Positions 23,002-35,000 of a DNA stretch of 64,000 nt are shown piece after piece. Source of the DNA: Enoplolaimus lenunculus. Its lineage: Eukaryota > Nematoda > Enoplea > Enoplida > Thoracostomopsidae. The number at the start of each line of letters is the position of its first letter. Position 1 is the stretch's first letter. Both the position numbers and the translations under genes were made by a program. Under the pieces are notes generated by a model. That model worked only from the letters and a program-made list of their open reading frames with translations. It did no database searches and was not told where the DNA came from. The stretch is from the NCBI GenBank assembly GCA_030248215.1, contig JASANG010002792.1, forward strand, positions 186,001-250,000, in the 5' to 3' direction.

Positions 23002-26000
23002 TTAAATCAGTTCAGTCTTTTTGTCGATGGGCTTTCTGACCCTCATCATAAAATCTTTATCGGTTATATACACAACATTGTCAAACGAAGTGTTTGAATA
23101 AACTTCAACTTGTTTCACATTTTTTGGAGTCGCGTACCAAACGTATCGAGATTGATGAACGGGTTTCTCGAAATGTTCGCCGTATTCAGCAATAATGTGA
23201 TCAACAGAATTACAAGGTAGATGGAAAAGTTCTCCCAACAGCAGCGTTGCGCAGATATCTTTTAGCAGTGGCAAGGTATACCTATAAAATTTAAACTCAA
23301 ATGTAAACCATGGTATTTTAACCCCTTCTCACATTGAGTTGCCTATAGGCAACTTTGCGCAGTGTATATACGTTAAATAATATATATCGCACCGTGTTTT
23401 ACAATTGCAACACGTATACATAGTACTAAATCACCACTGTACAGATGTCACTGCACCCAGCGCCTCTAAATCTTAGTAGATTTAGGCCTTCGGCAGCTGG
23501 AATCACATTTCTGTGAAAATGTGTGAGCTCTCGGGCTGCACAGAAATTCTGGGAATAATATCTCGGCGGAAAGACCCCGTGCAAGCTGGTGTCGGTAGAC
23601 ACAGCTTTGATTCGGAAGGCTCTGAGCCAAAGTATGCAGCCCTTGAAGTTTCGGTGTCCCGGAGAGTTGCTACGGGCATGTGTGCACAGGTTGGACAATT
23701 GCTGAAAATCGAAATGTTAAGCAGACTTTTCAGATCTGTCCGGTTGGAGCTGTAAGTGCTCTCGTGGCCCGGAAAGTATGAAAACAGTTCTGAATAGGTG
23801 ATATCGTATCGGTACGAGACTAATTTCAGTGTTTTTGGGTCGAAAACAGTAGTTTCGGATAACTCGAATTTTGTGAAATATCGTTTTGATCTGAATTTTA
23901 CCAAATTCAGATATTTCGGCTGTAAAACTGTGTAATAGGTTTGTAAATGTGCTGACTTTGATGGAATGCATCTAAAAACACTAAATTCTATCTAAATTTT
24001 CGTTTTCTGCGTATTTGAAAACCTATAGAAAATTTCGATTACCATCGAAATTTATTACGATTATTAGCTATGTTAAATAAGAATATAAATTGTTTGGCTT
24101 GTTTTGCATTTTCTCTCGCCATGTTTGCAACGTTTTAAAAACGTGTGTACGAATAATACGTGTTTTACTGTTACAGGATATAATACAGTTGTGTAGGAGG
24201 TTTTGATTGTGTTTATATAGAGTTTTTGCTTTGCAGTTTTGGGAATAGGTAAAGACCGAGTTGCCGAAACCGGTTATGCAAAATACTTAATTTTGCATAT
24301 CCTATAAGATTTTCCGTGTGTCCGCCGCTAACGGGAGAGAATTTTCATATATTCCGAGAATAGAGCGGTTTGGTTTTTCCTGTTCGAAAAGTTGCTTTGT
24401 GTTACTCTTTTCTGTGCTTTTGGTGGGATTTTGCGTAATGTCAAATTCTATGAGTTTGAGTAACTCCCTGCGGCAGCAGCGGAGTTGGACCTGGGCGACC
24501 GGGGAGGACTGGTGTCACTGGTCAGCGGCGGAATCCCCGTTTTGGTCTGGACTGTCACAAGCAAATCCGCAGATTCGGCCGTTACCACGGCCCGAATCGG
24601 TCGTCCCTGAATTATTGGTAAGAGTTGTTTATATTCTTGCTTACACCATGGTCATTGCTTTACACCGGTGTTTAACGGCTCTTGAGACTATCGAGAGGGT
24701 CCGAGCTGGCTTGTAGATTTTTGCGTAATTTGTTTTTAGAGAGCCCCTCGGGCTCGAGCGTCAAGCTCCTATAGCTGCTGAGTGGTGATGGTATACGCCT
24801 CCCACTCCAGCCAGTGGAGTTCGAATCCTAGCATAAATGCAGGTGTCAGGAGAAATAGAAAATATTCATGTGAGAAAGGGTTAAGCGAAAATTTTTCACT
24901 TTACTATCTATAACCCCTTCTCACATTGAGTTGCTTATAGGCAACTCAGCGCAGTGCATATACGCTAAATAATATATATCGCACCGTGTTTAACAATTGC
25001 ACCACGTATCCATAGTACTAAATCACCACATGACGTGAGAGCCCCCTCGCGCTCGAGCGTCAAGCTCCTATGGCTGCGTGGTGATGGTATACGCCTCCCA
25101 CTCCAGTCACTGCAGTTCGAAACCTATCATAAACGTAGGTGTCAGTGGAAATAGAAAATATTCATGTGAGAAAGGGTTAAACATTTTCAATTACAGAACT
25201 CATGTTATTATTTTGCACCATACTGATATTATGACTAAATCGTATAGTTAGCTTGGTTACATGTATAAAACAGGTACCTCCCAATTACCCGGGTATCCCA
25301 ATTTTCCTAAATTCTAATTTCACGGGTAGTATATATCCCAATGTACCAAAAATCTAACTTCCCGGGTAATATTCCAATTTGCCAAAATAGGAATACCAAC
25401 GGTAATATCCCAATTTTGCTTGTGAAATCCAAATATCGTGGGAAATCAGCATGGGCTTGGGCTGAGTCTTAGTTTCAGAGTCCTGCTTGGACTTTAAGGT
25501 CAGTCTTAAGTTTAGTCTATTCAGAAGTTTAGGTTTAGACTCAGGTTTATACTTAAACTGGAGTATAGCTTATAGGCTAAAGTTTAGGTGTAGACGGGTC
25601 CATACGCAGACGGATGCTGCGGGGCTCAGCCCCTCTGTATACCAAATTGGCATTTTTTTATTCTTCTACACTTGAGAAACTCGCTCGAACAAAAATTTTC
25701 TTTAATTGAGTTTTCAGGGGGGCCTGTCGACCACCCCCCCACCGCAAATCAATTCATTGCTTGAGTAAAGTTTTTGACTGTCTTTACAGCTTAATTGTGA
25801 GAACCGCTTAGTGCAGGGGGTCTTGGAGGGCGGCAGACCCATCCTGTTAGTCTCCCTTAAAATTGTTAGGGTTCTGGAGGGCGGCAACACCCCTTAAAAA
25901 CCAATTTAAAAAGTTGTCTATATGGAGGATGGAAGTTTTTATTTCGGGAAGTTGTCTTTTATTGTGTTCTCAAACGGGTTGTGTACCCCGCACCCCCACA

Positions 26001-29000
26001 CTAGGCAATTTATGTATATGTTGAAATTGTATTAAACATCGTTGTGGTCTATCAAATATATTTTTAAACAGCTAAGCCTTAAAAATGAAAATACCACAAA
26101 CAGAGCATTCCGTGCAGGGGTGTTGCCACGATTTTGTATCCGGAGGGTTGCTCACTTTTTAACGAAAAAACTCAATACGTCATTTAAAATATATGTGCAA
26201 CGTAGGATAAAATTACGGTATAAATTAGTACAAGCGGACAATTTCAACCGGATAATAAGTACTTATCCCAATTTCCCAAAGTCTCAATTTCCCGGGTAAT
26301 ATTCCGATTTCGTAAAATCCCAATTTCCCGATTAATAATATCTCAATTTCCCAAAATCCCAATTTCATAAAATCCCAAGCGAAAAAGGTTGCGCCGAAAA
26401 TAGCAATTTCCGGGTAGAATACCAATTTCCCAAAATCCCAGAACAAAAATCGTTGCGCCGAAAATCGCAATTACCCAGCACAATTCTAATTACCCAAAAT
26501 CCCAATTTCCCGGGTAGTATCCCAAGTTCCCAAAATCTCAATTTCCCAAAATCCCGAGTGATCAAGGTTGCGCCCGAAATTGCTTTCCCAAAATCCAAAT
26601 TTCCAGGGTAATATCCCAATTTCTCAACATCCCAATTTACCAAAATCCCGAGTGAACGAGGTTGCGATGAAAATCAGAATTTCCGGGGGTCGGAATAATC
26701 CCAATTTCTCGGATAATAACCGAATTAGTGGAAAAGGTTGCGTCCGAAATCGCTATTTTCTGGCACAATTCTAATTTCCCACAATCCCAATTTCCTGGGT
26801 TATATCCGAATTTCCCAAAATCCCGATTTGCCGGGTAATATCCTAATTTCCTAAATCCAAGTGATCAAGGTTGCGCCGATAATGGCAATTTCCCCTCATC
26901 GACAAAATTCCAATTTTCCAAAATCCCAATTTGCCGAGTTAATATCCTAATTTTCCACAATCCCGAGCTAAAACGATTGTGATAGAATCCTAATTTATCA
27001 AAATCCCAATTTCCCGGATAAATATCCGAATTTCCCAAAATCGGAATTTCCCGGGCAATATCCGCGGATTTTGGGAGGAACGTCTTCAGTGCGCCGGTAG
27101 CTTGGTATATTTTAGTAAAAATTTCCACTATGTATCAAAATTGTGACAAAACCGACTGGAGAAAAATTTATGTTAACCCTTTCTCACATGAATATTTTCT
27201 ATTTCCCCTGACACCTACTTCTATGCTAGGATTCGAACTCCAGTGAGTGGAGTAGGAGGCGTATACCATCACCAATCAGCTATAGGAGCTTGACGCTCGA
27301 GCCCGAGGGGGCTCTCACGTCTTGTGGTTATTAGTACTATGAATACATGTTGCAATTGTTAAAGACGGTGCGATATATATTATTTAACGTATATGCACTG
27401 AGCTGAGTTGCCTATAGGCAACTCAATGTGAGAAGGAGTTAATTTTGCCAAATTTAATGGTTAGTTTATCCGGTTGTTTCCATTTTAAGCGGATATTTTG
27501 CAAAATTTATATGAATGACTATGGCCATATGACCGAGTGTAGTCTTGGGCCCCAAATAATGGCTGAATGTAAAGTTCCACAGTAAAAGGCTTACAATGAT
27601 TCGTCTTTACAGTCTGCCTGGTTAATAACAGCGAACGTGAACGCGTTCGTACCTCAATTTTACTCTATTGCTAGGTATCATTCCGCCAGTCCAACTCTCG
27701 TTCTCATTTGAATATAACAGAAATATATCGATGCGCGCATCTTTGTAATAAACAGTATACTCCAACGAATCGTGCTCCTATAAATGCAACATTTATTTGC
27801 TTAGAATATTTATTTTTTGCAAGCAACCACTGGAAGCGCGAGATTTTAACACGATTCTAATGTAGAGTAAAAGTGGGTGTATCTTAGTTTGTAATTTAAA
27901 AATTATTACTAAAATAGTCCCAACACTAGTGAAAAATCATGTTTTGTGTACTTCTATTGAATACGAAATATTAAACAGTTTAAGCCATCTACAGATATTC
28001 TAACTATCTAACTTGTCCAAGAATCCAATGAGGTTTAAAGTCTCGGCTATCTAATAGTGCTTCGGTTAGTCTTTGATCCCATTGTTGGTACGTCACTGAA
28101 AGATCCATGTCGCTAGTGTACGGTATGAGCCCACATTCTCGGTACCACCCTAAAGCCCTAAAATTTTAATATCACGAAAAAATCGCCACGAGTAAAAGAC
28201 ATATCCTGCAAACGCTGCGTATATTTTTGTAAATGAGAATATTTTACGTAAATGAAAGTTTGCGTGTTTAAATCAATTCATAACCAGTTTAACCCTTTCA
28301 CTCCTGTGTTTAACAGTTATAATATATACGCCGTGCAAAATCTCCACAAGACGTGACAGCCCCCTCGGGCTCGAGCGTCAAGCTCTTATAGCTCAGTGGT
28401 CATCGTAAACGCCTCCCACCTGTGAGACTCTGGATCGAATCTCACCTTGAAATTACATCTCATATGAAATTGAAAATATTCATGTGATAAAGGGTTAATA
28501 GAAAAATTCTTATAGCATCTTTAATACTACTAAAAACCTTCAGCAATCCCGTATAATTCTTGGTATTTTGCGTGATTTTAATATAATAGATAATAATCAC
28601 AGAGACGTATACCTTCGTCGACTGGCTGATTCCTACTTTAGAACAATTAAAATTAGTTCATTGATGAAATTTAGTTGTCATATTTCGGAAATATGAACAG
28701 AGATTTGGCAATGGAATCGGTGCAAATGTAAACATGATATAAACGTGCCCAATAATGTGCCGCTGTTAAGTAATGGTATTATATTGATGGAGTACATCAA
28801 GTCTTGCAATTGAACAAGTCCATTAAATTGTTCATCGGATATCGTTCGTTTTTCCTGTAACTATAACTAGATTTATACTGTTGAATAATTAATGGAGTGA
28901 CGCGAACTAGGGGGTCCTATTTTGAGTCCCAATCAATAGTAGTACGTATCCCTAATAAGAGTCCGTAAGCGGATAGAGTCTAAACCCTAATTAGTGTCCA

Positions 29001-32000
29001 TAACTGTCAATTATCCCTAATTGTAGCGCATAAATGACTGCAAAACCAAATAAAGTTGTGTTCGAAACTTTAAAGCATACTTAAGTTTTGAAAGCACATT
29101 CCTAAGCTATATAACCTTGCATTATCGCTCAAGCTATTGACGCAACACAAACGTTTAATTCAACGGATAGTTAGTTAGTTGTTAGGTCTAAATAAACAAA
29201 AGGCGGCGGAGGGTGGCTTAAAAATATACAACAGTGCGTAACCGAACGACAGGGGTACTCTCTATAGAAGCCAAATCAATATCAGTCCCGCCTCTTAATT
29301 GGGTTACTACAGTAGTTTTGAAAATATCTGGTTTAAATAACAATAAACTAGACGCTGATCATATGAACACGATAGTGTTCATATATATGGTTCGCGCTTC
29401 TCAAGTGCGTATTTTCAGTTTAGTTTGCATGTTGGTACTCAAGTAATAGCAGACCTATTTCCTTTAAATTTTGTACACTGATATACTGGTCCGTCGGGAA
29501 TATCTGTGCCAAAGGATTTGCCAAAAGAGCGTGGCCTTCAGTAGTTACGGGCAAAAAACTCGTTACGGAAAGTGCACGAAATTTTCCATTTTGGTTCAGC
29601 ACTTTTCTCCCGTTAGCTATGTAATTTTACGGTTATAACTTTCACCACTTTATAGAGCTTGTTGGTTTCATCCCAACGGTTGGTTTCACCCCAACTGTCG
29701 GTTTCACCCCAACGGTTGGTTTCACCCCAACAGTCGGTTTCACCGCAACGGTTGGTTTCACCCCAACAGTCGGTTTCACCCCAACGGTTAGTTTCACCCC
29801 AACAGTCGGTTTCACCCCAACGGTTGGTTTCACCCCAACAGTCTGTTTCATCCCAACGGTTCGTTTCACCCCAACAGCCGGTTTCACCCCAACGGTTGGT
29901 ATCACCCCAACGGTTGGTTTCACCCCAACAGTCGGTTTCACCACAACGGTTGCTTTCACCCCAACAGTGGTTTCACCCCAACGGTTGCTTTCACCCCAAC
30001 AGTCGGTTTCACCCCAACGGTTGCTTTCACCCCAACAGTCGGTTTCACCCCAACGGTTGGTTTCACCCCAACAGTCGGTTTCACCCCAACGGTTGGTTTC
30101 ACCCCAACGGTTGGTTTCACCCCAACGGTTGGTTTCACCCCAACGGTTGGTTTCACCTCAACGGTTGGTTTCACCCCAACGGTTGGTTTCACCCCAACGG
30201 TTGGTTTCACCGCAACGGTTGGTTTCACCCCAACAGTCGGTTTCACCCCAACGGTTAGTTTCACACCAACAGTCGGTTTCACCCCAACAGTCGGTTTCAC
30301 CCCAACAGTCGGTTTCACCCCAACGGTTGGTTTCACCCCAACGGTTGGTTTCACCCCAACGGTTGCTTTCACCCCAACGGTTGCTTTCACCCCATCAGTC
30401 GGTTTCATCCCAACGGTTGGTTTCACCCCAACGGTTGGTTTCACCCCAACAGTTGGTTTCACCCCAACGGTTGGTTTCACCCCAACGGTTGGTTTCACCC
30501 CAACGGTTGGTTTCACCCCAACGGTTGGTTTCACCCCAACGGTTGGTTTCACCCCAACGGTTAGTTTCACCCCAACAGTCGGTTTCACCCAAACGGTTGG
30601 TTTCACCCCAACGGTTGGTTTCACCCCAATGGCTGACTTCACCCCAACGGTTGGTTTACCCAACGAACAATGTCACCCCGTGGTTGTTTCGCCCCAATGG
30701 TTGCTTTTATACAAATACGTTGGTTAGGCGCTTGTTGTCAGGATAAAAGTTTCTGTCATGCAAACGATTTATGTCAGTCACACGTTACTAAAAGCACTCT
30801 GCGCACGAGCAACGTCCTACAGTATAGTTAGCTAAATAAATGTCCGCCGCTACTTGAACTATAAAAGCGGACATTTCGATACCGTTGTTCTGATGGAAAA
30901 ATGTCCGCATAGCTATTAATATTTCTAATGTATGTCTGATACAGTGTTTTTATGCGACTTATACAATACTAAATTTTTCAAATTGATTAAAGTTGCATTA
31001 TGTTTTAGCCGACGTAAAACGCATCTTTGGTGCTCTAAATTGAGATGTCAGCATTTAAGATTGAAAAATCCAAAACATTAGTGTAGCCAAGTGCATTAAA
31101 AATTCGATCATTTTTGAGGCCTGACGCCAAATATACCCCAGTCCAGCTCAGACCTGAACTTTTACAAACATTTTAAATGATTTCGCGCATATTACCTACT
31201 TTTAAAATTTGTGGCATATGTTTGAACTAACATTTAAAACTTTAGCTAGCTACACCGTTATTGCCACATAAATTTTGTCCGCACACCGTTGCGCTGAACT
31301 CATGAATGTCCGTTTATTAGCTATGTCGCCAGTGGACAAAACGTAGGACTGATAGACGGTATGGACGTCCATACCTTTCCAGCAGAACAGAGTGGACTTT
31401 ATTTGTGCGCAACCTACAAACGGTAACGTGTGAGTGACGTTATTGAAACTCTGTATTTATTTTAAACAGTCTTCTTATTTTTCATTGTTCAGATTGATGG
31501 ATTAATCAGCAGCTTGGTAAAGGGGTTGAAACTAGAAAAAATTGCTCAGCACTTGAGCAGCATGGAATATGCTTCATATTCCTATTAAAAGGATAGTAAC
31601 TAGACCAGCACATTCGTTCGACGTAACCTGGAAAAATATTAAGAAACAATGGCGTCCAAAATCATGTTGACTATTAATTCTTCTGAAGCATATTGCGGAT
31701 AGCAAAATTTCTGTAATTTTCTTTTTGTAAGAAACAAATGTTTTGCTTAAAATGTGTATTGAAGTTTTCTACAAGAACGTACTAAACTCACCTTTGGCTC
31801 TCTATTAACATAGTTAATTGAATTTCATAACAACACTGTATGGCAACATAATTGGTGAGTTAGATTATTGATAACCAATTTTGTTTTAGATACTTTCTCA
31901 AACAAGGCGTTGTCACAAAATGACTCGCAATTGATGCTTTAAAAACGACTCTTGGCTTTAGCCGACTTTTAACCTTAGCGACAAACAAACAAGTTTACAG

Positions 32001-35000
32001 GTCTACCGAGTTATTTGTTTCACTGCATAGTCACGACTAGAGGCTCAAAATTCTCACCGTATTCTGGCAGCATCGACTAATCTGGCAAAAGCAAAGATCG
32101 CTCTACTTCAGCCATGTCTCTGTAACCCAGCCATTATCTAAGAAATTTCTTAAAATGCCTAATAAATCTGCCAAAAACTTTCAATATAAAAATAGATTTG
32201 CTCTCCGCGATATGTTTCAGAAGAATTAATAGTCAACATGATTTTGGACGCCATTGTTTCTTAATATTTTTCCAGGTTACGTCGAACGAATGTGCTGGTC
32301 TAGTTACTATCCTTTTAATAGGAATATGAAGCATATTCCATGCTGCTCAAGTGCTGAGCAATTTTTTCTAGTTTAAAATTTGTCAAAAACTTCCAAAAAA
32401 GTTAAGAACAGAATCTTTAAACTTAATAAAATTTTGTTTGTTTTCAAAACTTAAAGCATGAAACAGTTCAATTTTAAACAACATACATTCTTTTTGTAAT
32501 GCGTTTCATTCAGCGACAGTGCCAATGTTTCGTTACAATGTAACACGAATGAATATTGAAGAAACTTGGAATATAGAGCAGTACTTTGTGGACCGGCCAC
32601 CATAAGAGTATCGTACTGCAAGAGTGTAACGGTAGGTCTGTAAATATGGTTTATCTAACAAATAAACGAACCCACAAAGGTCACGTTTTTAGATCAATAC
32701 CACATTGGCCATCGGTGTGTGTCCTGCCTCAAGCAACTCTTTTTAACTGGTGATAACTATTCAAACCCCAAATTATGTGCTTTCGGACAGCCCATAACAC
32801 ATATGCAGACCAGTAGCTAGCTCACCTTGCTAGGGGGGCTAAAAAATTGTCAAGAGGGGCTATACAAAGGTTTTCAATGACATACAAGCAAAGTTGAAAA
32901 TTTCCTAGATGGAAGACAGTATATTCCAGGGAGCATGAGCACCCTAGCCCGCATAGCTCCCCCTAACGGTCCCGCACTTACGGAATACAGACTGAGTTTT
33001 TTTATAGAATTGTAGGTTTAGGAGAAAAATTACAATTATTCGTAATTTTTTCTACATTTTATATATTTTTAGCGAGTCAAATTTTTCATGTTTATAATGT
33101 ACGTAAACTTTGCAAAAGTGGATTTCTAACCATAGTCGATAGCCACGCATAAGTAAATGTGCAAATTAAAACAAAGTCAAAAAAGGAACAGCCGGTCAAA
33201 ATCTAATTGCACTCCAATAGCTGTTTTAGAATGCGCTGAACAAACATTGGCGTTTGGGAGCAATAGCTACTAACTAAAGTGAAATAACTGTACACGGTCA
33301 CATCACGAGTTTATGCATTATTTCCATCTTGCTATTAACACCATGTAGTTTCGTTAGCTCATGTATGTAAATGAACCATGCTTTAGCGCCTAAGTCGTTT
33401 TTGTGAATCAATTGCAGGATTATTTATCAGACTGCAAGGCGCGCCAAGACCTAGACTCTGGACACCTACTATACTCGCCACCCGGTAACTCGTAACCCGA
33501 TATTTGGTCGACTACGACAACTTGTCGCTCGTCATCTCGTTGATCCGATTGGTGCTAGCCACGGCATCTGATTGATCGGACCCTTCTGAGCCTAGGTAGG
33601 GCGACAAATTATCGATTCGGCGAGTTGAGAACGATTTGACAATATGTCCGGGATCAACAATATGTCTGGTTACAAATTGTGGTCACAGCAAAGTTTTCAG
33701 CGTGACCATAACCGCCGTTCATGTTCAATTTTACACATTTCCTACCCAGGACCAACTTAGCTTTGTGACAGCCCAATCTACATACCTTAGGGCAGTAAAA
33801 ACTACTGGCCAATCAAACTGGATAAAAATATTTTAAAGGATGGTAAAGGATATAACAATTATTCCGTATGTTTCGCTTTCATTAATTTTTTGTTGTGAAA
33901 TTAGTAACGTACTGTATTGACCCGAATAAAAGAGGGAGGGGTAATGAGAGGGGGGTCCCCATTTTGAGTCCGAATCAATAGGAGTCCGTATCCCTAACAA
34001 GAGTCCGTAAGCGGATTGAGTCCCTAAACCCTAATTAGAGTCCATAAATGTCAATTAGCCCAGCGCATAAATGACTCCAGGACCAAATAATTTGAGTTCG
34101 GAACTTTAAAGCGTACTTAAATTTTGAAAGTACATTCATAAGTGTAAATTGACACAAGACAAATAAACGTATAATTCAACGGATAATTGTAGTACCGGAT
34201 ATGTATCAGTAAAACGAAAAGCGGCGGAGCGTGGTTTAAAAATAAATAACAGTCCGTAACCGAATAACAAGAGGGGTACCCTCTGGAGAGGGCAAATAAG
34301 TATCAGTCCCCCCTCTTATTCGGGTCACTACAGTATGTACGTTTACCAATTTATACTTTTTTGAAACTGTTTTTATGAAAATTATACCTAATTATATTTT
34401 ATATTAATTTTCTTACTCAATATATATTATTGAGACGCTGCTGTTGAAAATCTAAACCTTTGTTTCATCCTAGAGCCGCCACTAGAGCTTTGATCCCATT
34501 CCGTTTCAGTGTTTCTTACTGTTTTTTTCAAATTTAGCAACTATGCTGGGCAATGGGTAAACACTGCAGCTAAAACTATAGCGAAACAGACAACAATTCT
34601 CAGTTCGGGTCAATTTTTATCAATTATTAAAGTTTGGTTTTAATAAAACATCGCTTTTTTAAACTTTTTTTGCGAAAACTATAGCGATTAAACTTTTCTA
34701 TTAATTTTTGTGACTAATATTTCTCAGACGCTATTGAATAATCTTTAAGTTAGATTTGCCCGAGAGACTTCACTAGATTTCTGATCCCACACTGTTTTAT
34801 AGTGTTTCCTACTCTTGTTTTTCAAAGTGGATTGCTATGCTGTTCATGGGTAATCACTGCAGCTAAAGCAATACTAAGACACACAAGAAACCGCGGTTCG
34901 CATCAATTATCAAATATTAAACTTACACTGGTATTAAACCATCTTCACTGTCATGATAATTAATAATTCGCCAGTATTGCTTATTACTTGTATCGATACG

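Noticed and set aside
26225-27128. Minus-strand ORFs with GKLGFWE-like repeats
   Set aside because: Translations of the degenerate CCCAATTTCCC satellite.
28375-28445. A functional tRNA gene
   Set aside because: The A and B boxes are good, but the acceptor and T stems do not pair properly, and the sequence lies inside a MITE found in several copies.
29420-29602. Minus-strand 60-codon ORF considered as an FKTN exon
   Set aside because: Its possible donor does not give the phase needed by the next exon (28854-28745), while the exon at 32637-32487 joins that exon exactly and matches fukutin.
29661-30664. CRISPR-like array
   Set aside because: The units are contiguous with no spacers, and the window is eukaryotic.
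29642-30746. Long ORFs with VGVKPT or RLVSPQ repeats, up to about 259 codons, on both strands
   Set aside because: They follow directly from an 18-bp array whose unit is a multiple of three. Several frames on both strands are open at once and the array lies in an FKTN intron.
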